DNA of 64,000 nucleotides from Roseomonas sp. (lineage in GTDB: Bacteria > Pseudomonadota > Alphaproteobacteria > Acetobacterales > Acetobacteraceae): assembly GCA_020249775.1 (NCBI GenBank), contig JADCFA010000029.1:1-64000 (forward strand), read 5' to 3'. A program made the translations under genes and the position numbers. This document shows positions 55,631 through 62,780 of this stretch, in pieces. The notes beneath the pieces were generated by a model, which saw only the letters and a list, made by a program, of their open reading frames with translations, had not been told where the DNA came from and ran no database searches. Position 1 is the stretch's first letter; each line of letters starts with the position of its first letter.

Positions 55631-55699
55631 GAGCATATTACGTTCAGATGGGATCATCTGAACGTGTGAAGATGCTCGAAAAACAAAGATATAGACCGG
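55631..55699. repeat. Long palindromic repeat element, family B
   Basis: ACGTTCAGATG (55640-55650), loop GGAT, CATCTGAACGT (55655-55665) is a perfect 11-bp inverted repeat. Outer arms GAGCAT (55631-55636) and ATGCTC (55672-55677) extend it; a tail AAAACAAAGATATAGA follows. The shape resembles intergenic palindromes common in alphaproteobacteria. Confidence 0.65.
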
Positions 55700-55751
55700 G
55701 TTGCGTGAACCCATGGGAACGCAATACGCTCTAGGAGCTGGGCCACCCACT

Positions 55752-55960
55752 ACCGCAGCGGTGCGGAGCCATTGGGGCGTCCAAAATCGCCTGCATTGGG
55801 TAGGCTAAGTCGTTCTTTTCGGCGACCTGACGCGGCTGAGAACAGGCAGCAGACCACATAAACTGGCGATGGACATGACCCGCAACGCAGACGACAAACC
55901 CAGCCCAGAGATCCGCTGAAAAAAGCTGCCATGAACCCAGATTATTGGGCTCATGGCCAT
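55752..55960 (+). mobile_element. Decayed 3' fragment of an ISAs1-family transposase
   Basis: Read from 55752, the frame gives AAVRSHWGVQNRLHWVG, then a TAA, then LFGDLTRLRTGSRPHKLAMD and further decay with two TGA codons. The ISAs1 family reads HWGIENxLHWVLDVxFxDDxxRxRxGxxPxNxA here. The DDE Glu of HWGIEN is Gln in this copy. At least three in-frame stops show it is dead. No terminal inverted repeats or target duplications can be identified. Confidence 0.7.
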
Positions 55961-56142
55961 GTGGCCGCAGCGATAATGCTCTCAAGCGCCCGCCATAACG
56001 CGCCTCTAGCCGTGATGAGCACGCCCAGGGAGCAGAATATCGCCCCCATTGCGGAAGGGCTCCATCAAAGACGCCCCCATGGCTGACGCCCAGCGTCACC
56101 TTCCCCCAACAATGACCAGCAAGGCGCCTTCATCACGCCTTG

Positions 56143-59100
56143 TCATGTTGAGAAGAGAGCATAGAGATCAGCCAGCGACAGATTGGTCCCCACTATGATC
56201 ACATCATCGCCAGCACCGCCATTAAAGTTGTTTGAAAGCCCATTGCCGATCAGCGTGTCACCGCCAGCGCCGCCAGTTACCGTAATGCCAGTTACGCCTG
56301 TCGCTATCGCCAGCATTTCGACATTCACCGGCAGGGTTAGATCCACCGAGGTCATGATGGTATCCGTACCAGCGCTAAGGTTTTCAATCACTGAATCCAG
56401 CTGGTTGGCCACGTGATAGAAATCATTGCCCGCGCCGCCATCCAGTCTATTGGTACCGGCAGAGCCAAAAAGGGTATCGCTCCCCTCTCCGCCGACCAGC
56501 GTATCGGCTGCGGCGCTGCCGAGCAGGCTATCATCGCCCGCGCCACCATCTACGGTCTGCGAGGCGCCGCCGCCGGCGACCAGCGTGTCATTCCCTGCTT
56601 GGCCCGAAATGCCCTGATTAGTGCCTATGCCGCCAACAAGGCTATCCGCCCCGTCACCGCCTTGACCGCCGCTAAAGCCACCCGTCCCAACAACGATCGT
56701 ATCCGCACCATCCTCCCCATTGTAGACAACGCCAGTGTTGGATCCGCCCCATAGGCTGTCATTGCCCGCACCGGCGGAGAAGTAGTGATCCGCACCATAC
56801 CCGTCACTTAGCGTGTCATCGCCAGCTCCACCATAAAGAAAGTGATGATGGCCCGTGCCGGCCACCAGGCTGTCATTGCCATCATCACCGGCAATGCCCA
56901 AGCTGTTGCCGCTGCCGAGGATAAGGGTGTCATTGCCATTGCCACCCACGAGATCCTTTTCGCCGGTATCGCCCGCGGAAAGGCTGTCGTTGCCATCCCC
57001 GCCTTCATAGTCGTGATTGGTCCCGCTGCCCGCAAGCAGGGTATCGTTACCCGCATTCCCGTAGATGCTCTGATCGTTTCCGGAGCCGCCCAGGATACTA
57101 TCCGCATCATCGCCACCATAGACATACTGGGTAGTGCCGGTACCCGCGACCAGCGTATCCGCGCCAGCATCGCCATAGAAATACTGCTGCCCACCAGACC
57201 CACCACGCACGCTGTCAGCATCATTGCCACCATAGACATACTGGGTATAGCCGGTACCGGCGACCAGCGTATCCGCGCCAGCGTCGCCATAGACATACTG
57301 CTGCCAGCCGCTACCACCACGCACACTGTCAGCATCATCGCCGCCTGAAATGAACAGCCAATCGCTCCCAGCAGCAACTAGCGTGTCGTTGCCACTCTCG
57401 CCCAAAAGGCCCTGACCATTCGGGCCCGAACCAGCCTGGAGGTTATCGTTCCCCGTACCACCATAAACGGTAACATTGCCGCCAGGGCCGACAGCCAAGG
57501 TGTCATTGCCTTCATCGCCATAGAGCTGCAGCGTATTTCCAGAACCACCCAACAGACTATCGCCATCGGCCCCACCGCTCAGCGTCTGGTTATTGCCGCT
57601 GCCGCCAATAAGCGTGTCGGCCAAGTTGCTGCCGTTGATAACCTCAATGCCTTGCAGAACTTCCGCGCTAGCATAACCATCAAGGCCGCTTCCAGCAGTA
57701 AGGTCTATGCTGACGCCCCGCGTGGCTGCTGTATTGTTGGCTGGGTTGAAAGCATAGCTTACCGTATCAATGCCGTTTCCACCCACAAAGGTATCGGCAC
57801 CAGAGGATCCGACGAAAAAATCATTGCCAACACCGCCCAAGAAGCTGTCATTGAAGGTGCTGCCCCAAATCTGTTCAATCCCAATCAGCGTATCCGTACC
57901 GCCCTGACCATCCTGCACCTGACCAGTCGCAAGATTGACGGTAATGCCCGTAGTGGCATTGCGATACTCCGCAATATCGGCATCACCCGCACCACCAACA
58001 ATGGAATCACTGCCACCATTGCCGCGCAGCCGATCATTGCCCGCAGCGCCAATCACCACGTCATCGTAGCTGCTGCCCCAGACAGCTTCGATACTGACCA
58101 GCCTATCCGTGCCGTTCGCACCATCGCTGGCAACACCGTCATTCAGATTGACGCTGACACCAGAAGTGGCGAAGGAATAATCCACAACATCGGTTCCGTT
58201 GCCTCCATCCAGCGTATCATTGCCGTTGTTGCCGCGGAAATTATTGTCTCTCCCATCACCAATGATCAGGTCATTCCCCGCACCGCCACGCACATTTTCA
58301 ATACTGATCAGCGTATCCGTGCCGCCCATGCCATCATTGGCACGCCCCGCAACAAGATCGACGGTGATCGCCTGCGAACTGGCACTGAGATAGAAGTAAT
58401 CAGCCAGATCCTGGGAGCCATTTCCACCATCAATGAGATCATTGCCCTCCCAACCACGGAAGCGATCATTGCCATTGCCGCCAATCAGCGTATCGGCAAA
58501 GGATGACGCGTTGACAGCAGTAATGCCTATAAGGCTATCCGTGCCATTGGCCCCATCGCTGGCAACACCGGCAGCAAGATTGACGCTTACCCCGGTCAGC
58601 GTAACGATCGACGAATTATAGTCAGCAAAGACGCCGCCTTGGCCATAATTGTCTATGATCGTGTCATTGCCGATATTGCCGAATATCAACAAATTCGTGT
58701 TGACTGTCGCAGCGGTTTGCACCGTAATCTGGTCAGCGGCGTTCGAACCAGACAGAATTTCAAAGCCAAGGATGCTGTCAGTCCCTTCTGCGGAGGTGAC
58801 TGTTGCACGGTTTACACCGCTTGAGCTGCCATCATTGTTAACCGTCGCCGTAAGGGCCGGGCCGCCAGTATGGCTGTACAAAATTCGGTCATTAGTGCCC
58901 GCGCCGGCATCTATCGTATCATTGCCGGCTTCGCCGAATAAACGGTCATTCCCAGCACCAGCCACAATGCTGTCATCACCATTACCACCATAAATCGTAT
59001 CAGCGCCGTCACCACCCAGAACGATATCGTTACCGCTATTCCCGAAGAGGGAATCATTGCCGGCATCACCCAGGATACTATCCGCATCATTGCCGCCGCT

Positions 59101-60144
59101 AAGCGAATCATTGCCCTCATTGCCCTGGATTGTATCATTACCGTCAAGGCCCAGATAGCTGTCATTCCCGCCAAGCAGGTCAATCGCATCGGCGCCAATG
59201 CCGCCAGACAAGGCGTCGTCGCCGCCTGTTGCCCCGAAGATCAATGTTGGCGCAATACCTTCAGAAGCCATCACGGTAGCCGCACCATTGGTGTAGGTCA
59301 CCAAGCCGCCAGAATTTGTGCCACGAATCCAGCCAAGATCTTCAAACAGAAGAACATCATTACCGCTACCGTAAACACGCAGCACATCCGTATCTGAAAG
59401 CGCCAGCACGCTGGCCGCGGTCAGACCAAGCACATGGCCAGAACCGGCAAGGTCAATAGCCTCAATACCTGCGGCGCCGCTCAGGTCTCCCGCGCTTGCA
59501 GAAGTTGTATCAACGCCGCCCCCCAGCATGGAGACCGTATCATTACCGCTTGAGTCGATGATCCGGCCATTATCCATACCGGCCACCAGGTAAAGGTCAT
59601 TCCCGGCATCGCCGCTTAATGTGTCAACAAGCCCACCGGCAATAAGTGTATCCGCACCATCCCCGCCAAGAATGCTGTCATTACCATTCCCACCAGAGAG
59701 CGAGTCATTGTGCGCGCCCCCCAAAAGCGTATCAGCGCCCGACCCGCCTGCTAGCGTATCCGCGCCATCTTCACCGGACAGATGATCATCGCCATTGCCG
59801 CCCTGGACCAGGTCATCGCCAAGGCCACCCAAGGCGATATCCGCATCATCACCGCCATCAATCCTGTCATCACCCAGGCCGCCAAGAATACTGTCATTGC
59901 CGGCAAATCCGCCGATCGTGTCATTGCCGTTGCCACCATCAAGGGTATCGGCACCGTTGGAGCCGATAACGGGGTCATTCCCATCACCGGCATTGACGAC
60001 GGAACCTGTTGATCCAGACGTGGCGATTCCTTGTGTGTTAAGCGGCCTTAGCAAGCGGCAGGTTGAAGGGGATGGGGCAATCGCCTCTCCACACCGCGCA
60101 GGTTGAGGCTCGGGCTGCGGCCATAGGCCCAGCCAAAGCCTCAA
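56143..60144 (-). CDS. Very large RTX-repeat (hemolysin-type calcium-binding) protein
   Basis: Up to 1333 aa, built almost entirely from GGxGxDxL nonapeptide beta-roll repeats (GGNGNDTIGG, GGDGADTLIAGG and many more). Between the arrays lie about five longer modules near 100 residues with a VSVNLNDGVASDGANGTD-like segment and SIEAVWGSSYDDVVIG. Two almost identical 38-residue units stand in tandem around 57113-57340. The C-terminus, NNFNGGAGDDVIIVGTNLSL ending LYALFST, looks like a type I secretion signal. No enzyme domain is seen, so it may be an adhesin or matrix protein. The earliest start in frame is TTG at 60144, without a ribosome-binding site; an ACG at 60021 has AAGGA at 6-nt spacing. 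The gene is AT-richer than its neighbours. Confidence 0.85.
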   Translation of the reverse strand: MRLWLGLWPQPEPQPARCGEAIAPSPSTCRLLRPLNTQGIATSGSTGSVVNAGDGNDPVIGSNGADTLDGGNGNDTIGGFAGNDSILGGLGDDRIDGGDDADIALGGLGDDLVQGGNGDDHLSGEDGADTLAGGSGADTLLGGAHNDSLSGGNGNDSILGGDGADTLIAGGLVDTLSGDAGNDLYLVAGMDNGRIIDSSGNDTVSMLGGGVDTTSASAGDLSGAAGIEAIDLAGSGHVLGLTAASVLALSDTDVLRVYGSGNDVLLFEDLGWIRGTNSGGLVTYTNGAATVMASEGIAPTLIFGATGGDDALSGGIGADAIDLLGGNDSYLGLDGNDTIQGNEGNDSLSGGNDADSILGDAGNDSLFGNSGNDIVLGGDGADTIYGGNGDDSIVAGAGNDRLFGEAGNDTIDAGAGTNDRILYSHTGGPALTATVNNDGSSSGVNRATVTSAEGTDSILGFEILSGSNAADQITVQTAATVNTNLLIFGNIGNDTIIDNYGQGGVFADYNSSIVTLTGVSVNLAAGVASDGANGTDSLIGITAVNASSFADTLIGGNGNDRFRGWEGNDLIDGGNGSQDLADYFYLSASSQAITVDLVAGRANDGMGGTDTLISIENVRGGAGNDLIIGDGRDNNFRGNNGNDTLDGGNGTDVVDYSFATSGVSVNLNDGVASDGANGTDRLVSIEAVWGSSYDDVVIGAAGNDRLRGNGGSDSIVGGAGDADIAEYRNATTGITVNLATGQVQDGQGGTDTLIGIEQIWGSTFNDSFLGGVGNDFFVGSSGADTFVGGNGIDTVSYAFNPANNTAATRGVSIDLTAGSGLDGYASAEVLQGIEVINGSNLADTLIGGSGNNQTLSGGADGDSLLGGSGNTLQLYGDEGNDTLAVGPGGNVTVYGGTGNDNLQAGSGPNGQGLLGESGNDTLVAAGSDWLFISGGDDADSVRGGSGWQQYVYGDAGADTLVAGTGYTQYVYGGNDADSVRGGSGGQQYFYGDAGADTLVAGTGTTQYVYGGDDADSILGGSGNDQSIYGNAGNDTLLAGSGTNHDYEGGDGNDSLSAGDTGEKDLVGGNGNDTLILGSGNSLGIAGDDGNDSLVAGTGHHHFLYGGAGDDTLSDGYGADHYFSAGAGNDSLWGGSNTGVVYNGEDGADTIVVGTGGFSGGQGGDGADSLVGGIGTNQGISGQAGNDTLVAGGGASQTVDGGAGDDSLLGSAAADTLVGGEGSDTLFGSAGTNRLDGGAGNDFYHVANQLDSVIENLSAGTDTIMTSVDLTLPVNVEMLAIATGVTGITVTGGAGGDTLIGNGLSNNFNGGAGDDVIIVGTNLSLADLYALFST
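57113..57340 (-). repeat. Two tandem copies of a 114-bp unit in the RTX gene
   Basis: The sequence starting CCACCATAGACATACTGGG recurs at 57113 and 57227, a period of 114 bp (38 residues). The copies encode YGDAGADTLVAGTGYTQYVY and GGNDADSVRGGSGGQQYF with few differences, suggesting recent duplication. Confidence 0.75.
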
Positions 60145-60169
60145 ATTCTTGGGGTTGCAGATCGGTCAA
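60038..60169 (-). CDS. Possible 43-aa small ORF overlapping the 5' end of the RTX gene
   Basis: From TTG 60169 (after AGGGGG) the frame reads TDLQPQEFEALAGPMAAARA, WRGDCPIPFNLPLAKAA and ends TAA at 60038, 17 bp before the ACG candidate start of the RTX gene. Its composition is more protein-like than the RTX frame over the same bases, so it may be the real gene here and the RTX gene may begin after it. No homologue is recognised. Confidence 0.35.
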   Translation of the reverse strand: MTDLQPQEFEALAGPMAAARASTCAVWRGDCPIPFNLPLAKAA

Positions 60170-60678
60170 AACGCCCCCTTGGGGTAAAGACGGAATTTAT
60201 GAACGAACGATTAATAACAGATTTGTTACTTCAACAAGCCCTAAACAGGCCTCACGATTTAGTTTCAGAATTTTTCACGGTTTTTTCACAAAATTTCTGA
60301 CTTTAGATCAAAGAATACAGCCCTTGGTTGCGCAATGCTCAACCCAAAGTTTCGCGAATCGCTGATCACCCTTCGCCCTTGCTTTGGCCGAGCGAATTGC
60401 CCCCGCTCCGCCAAGGGCGGTCAATTCCGACAAAAATGTCGTGGTGATGCCAAGGCAACGCCGTTTGCCAATCCATCCAAACTGCTTCTTTCCCCCGCAG
60501 TAGCGCGGGCGCCATCACCCGACAGCGATTCTGTAGCCCATCATGGACTGCCGATATTGCGCTGCGGGCAAGGCTTCGTTTTGTCCAGACATGCCCCCCC
60601 CGCCCGCAGCCAGGGTAAGCGGGGCTTGCTCGGGCGGTTGGGCTGCGGGACAAAGGAGCCAATAAGCAAGGAACAGTT
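60145..60678. other. Gene-poor interval between the RTX gene and the secreted hydrolase gene
   Basis: The genes are divergent here. The first part (about 60195-60320) is AT-rich with T and A runs and is probably the promoter region of the RTX gene. The middle (60340-60590) has no frame I can support. The last part holds the family C repeat copy 2. Confidence 0.5.
60591..60643. repeat. Dispersed palindromic repeat, family C, copy 2
   Basis: GGGTAAGC (60613-60620), GGG loop, GCTTGCTC (60624-60631). Relative to copy 1 both arms changed but the stem is kept with two G-U pairs, so the RNA fold appears conserved. Located 36-88 bp before the gene at 60679. Confidence 0.6.
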
Positions 60679-61737
60679 ATGCGGCGCTTTGGGGGCTTTG
60701 TTGGTGCGGCGGCGATGCTGATCGGGCTTGGCGTGGCCCCGGTCAGCCATGCGCAAGCGCCGATCATGCCCATTCTGGAAGCGCCGGCCATTCTGGACCT
60801 ACCGGAAGCGAGCCATGCGAGTGTTCGGCGCTTTCTCAATCTGAACACGCCGCGCGCACTCGCCTTCGGCCCTAATGGCGTTTTCAATTGGCAGGCGGGC
60901 GGGGGCGATGCGGCCTTTGTCGAACAAACCGCGCTGACCAATTGTGAAAGGCGCGCGAGGCCTGGTGCTTGCACCATCGCGCTGCGCGATCTTTCGATTG
61001 TGAAACCCGGGCGGGAATGGGCGCCGAGCCCACCGCCCGAGGGGGTGGCCATCACCTCGGCCCATCACGCGACGCTGCCGGATGAACGCTTCATCTGGTG
61101 GGGGCCGGAACAGGCGCGCGGCGTGCTGGTGTTTGGCCATGGCAAGGAAGCGCTGACCGATCTGCGCGGGCGGCAACCGCAAAGCTGGACGCGGCATTTC
61201 AATAATGCCGGCTTTGATGGTTGGCGCTTTGACCGTGAACCCAGTGCCGATAGCGCGCGCCGCGCGGCAGCCTGGCTACGCGATGATTTGGCGGAGCTGC
61301 GCGGGCGCGGCTATCGGCAGGTGATTGTGGCCGGTCAATCGCGCGGCGGCTGGAATGCGCTGATGGTGCTGAACCGTCCTGGCCTGGCCGATGTGGCGAT
61401 TGCGATTGCCGCCGCCGCGCATGGCCGACCGAGCGAGGAAAACAATCGCCTGCATGCGCAAATTGCGGAATTGGAAACGCTTTTGGCTGAAGCCGCCCGA
61501 GCAGGCCGCATGCGGCTTGCGGTTGTGGATTTTCGCGATGATCCCTTCATGGCAGAACCAGACAAGCGGGCCGAAGCGCTGCGGCGCCAGCGTGAGCGCT
61601 TTGCCGCAGTTTTGTTGATTGATCGGCCAGAAGGGATGACCGGCCATGGCGCAGGCGGCTCCATGGCCTTCAATGATCGCTACGGGGCGTGTTTGCTGCG
61701 CTTCGCGACTGCGCCGCGCCCGCCTTCGGCGTGCTGA
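60679..61737 (+). CDS. Secreted alpha/beta-hydrolase fold protein
   Basis: A 352-aa protein with a signal peptide (GAAAMLIGLGVAPVSHAQ). The oxyanion/strand segment is ARGVLVFGHGKEAL and the nucleophile elbow is VIVAGQSRGGWNAL with Ser221. The acid and His are less clear; a C-terminal GMTGHGAGGSMAF may hold the His. It is probably periplasmic or exported; substrate unknown. The signal peptide resembles that of the OmpA-family protein at 45144. It stands between two RTX genes on the opposite strand. Confidence 0.82.
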   Translation: MRRFGGFVGAAAMLIGLGVAPVSHAQAPIMPILEAPAILDLPEASHASVRRFLNLNTPRALAFGPNGVFNWQAGGGDAAFVEQTALTNCERRARPGACTIALRDLSIVKPGREWAPSPPPEGVAITSAHHATLPDERFIWWGPEQARGVLVFGHGKEALTDLRGRQPQSWTRHFNNAGFDGWRFDREPSADSARRAAAWLRDDLAELRGRGYRQVIVAGQSRGGWNALMVLNRPGLADVAIAIAAAAHGRPSEENNRLHAQIAELETLLAEAARAGRMRLAVVDFRDDPFMAEPDKRAEALRRQRERFAAVLLIDRPEGMTGHGAGGSMAFNDRYGACLLRFATAPRPPSAC

Positions 61738-61788
61738 GGCGGCGCAGATCGCGCAGGTGCGGACACCAAAGAGCGACGGGAGAACGCC

Positions 61789-62589
61789 ATGAGCATGACC
61801 TATCGGGTTGAAGCCTATAACCTTTCGCATGCATCCGAAAACCGCATTCATGATGATGCGACGGCGCAGCGCTTTGGCTTTACTGGAGGCCTGGTGCCGG
61901 GGGTGGAGGTATTCGCCTATTGCTGCCACCCGGCGGTGGAGCGCTGGGGTCGCGATTTCTTGCGCCGAGGCGAGATCTCAACCGAGTTTCAAAAGCCAGT
62001 CTATGATGGGCGCATGGCCACCGTCACTGCAACGCCAGAGGCGGATGGGTTCGCGCTGGCGGTGGAGAGCGAGGGGGTTGCCTGTGCCAATGGCTTTGCG
62101 CGCCTGCCCGACCTGCCCAACGAAGCTGTTTCCGTAGCGGAGTGGCCTGCGACTTTCCCACCTGAAACGCGCCCCAAGGCCGACGATGGAAGCCTGGCTC
62201 CCGGGCTGTGGCTTGGTACGCGCGCCTTGGCACTGACACCGCAAGTTCTTGCCGATTATTTGCGCGATGTGCGCGAAACCGCGCCGCTCTATGCCGACGA
62301 AAGCCTTGCGCATCCGGGCTTGGTGTTGCGCATATGCAATTGGCTGCTCACACAGAATGTCGTGCTGGGGCCGTGGATTCACATTGGCAGCAAGCTGCGC
62401 TTTCACGGTGAGGCGCGGCTTGGTGAAGGCCTGACTGCCCGCGGGCGCATCACCGCCAATATTGACCGTAAGGGGCATCGCATTGTGACGATTGAGGCGC
62501 TGGTTCTGGCAGATGCAACACGCCCCATTGCGCGCGTAACGCATGACGCCATTTGGCGGCCGCGCCAGATGGCGGAGGCCGAAGCTTAA
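61789..62589 (+). CDS. Hotdog-fold (MaoC-like) protein
   Basis: A 266-aa cytosolic protein. The N-terminal half contains HDDATAQRFGFTGGLVPGVE, which resembles the MaoC hydratase loop, and the C-terminal half TQNVVLGPWIHIGSKLRFHG and GLTARGRITANIDRKGHRIV resembles a second hotdog strand set. It may be a double-hotdog dehydratase or thioesterase-like protein; catalytic residues cannot be assigned. GACGGGAGAA lies just before the ATG. It is 51 bp after the hydrolase gene and may be cotranscribed. Confidence 0.7.
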   Translation: MSMTYRVEAYNLSHASENRIHDDATAQRFGFTGGLVPGVEVFAYCCHPAVERWGRDFLRRGEISTEFQKPVYDGRMATVTATPEADGFALAVESEGVACANGFARLPDLPNEAVSVAEWPATFPPETRPKADDGSLAPGLWLGTRALALTPQVLADYLRDVRETAPLYADESLAHPGLVLRICNWLLTQNVVLGPWIHIGSKLRFHGEARLGEGLTARGRITANIDRKGHRIVTIEALVLADATRPIARVTHDAIWRPRQMAEAEA

Positions 62590-62720
62590 GCCTTGTTGTG
62601 GGGGTGCGGCCTTTTCGATGGCAGTTGATCATAACAAGTGCTTGGACGTCGTCCACAAGCTCTGTCAAGTGCATGTATTTTGCACTTTCGCTCGGCAGAG
62701 ATGCACCAGCCTATTGTTCA

Positions 62721-62770
62721 GTAGGGTTTTGCGACCCGCCTGGTGGTTCCACTTGGCTTGAAAATGCTCC
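62721..62770 (-). repeat. Dispersed palindromic repeat, family A, copy 2
   Basis: On the minus strand it begins GGAGCATTTTCAAGCCAAGT and continues GGAACCACCAGGCGGGTCGC, aligning with copy 1 at 42897 at about 80% by eye. The 3' arm is degenerate. It sits just beyond the 3' end of the RTX protease gene. Confidence 0.6.
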
Positions 62771-62780
62771 AAAGTGCGGA

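Larger units (their letters stand above)
55404..56142. other. 740-bp gene-free stretch between argG and the large RTX gene
   Basis: Holds the family C repeat copy 1, the family B palindrome and the ISAs1 remnant. A 122-codon minus-strand frame at 55731-56099 runs antisense to the transposase remnant and is rejected. Nothing else is supported. Confidence 0.7.

Noticed and set aside
55731-56099. A 122-codon minus-strand open frame in the argG-RTX gap
   Set aside because: The opposite strand carries a recognisable transposase remnant, and this frame has no family match.
56150-60000. Short regular repeats that could suggest a CRISPR array
   Set aside because: They are translated GGxGxD codons of the RTX protein, with no constant-length repeats and spacers.
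60366-61055. A 229-codon minus-strand open frame
   Set aside because: It overlaps the signal peptide and catalytic part of the plus-strand hydrolase and has no domain of its own.
62590-62720. Short open frames between the hotdog gene and the RTX protease gene
   Set aside because: They have no ribosome-binding site or family match, and part of the stretch is a dispersed repeat.
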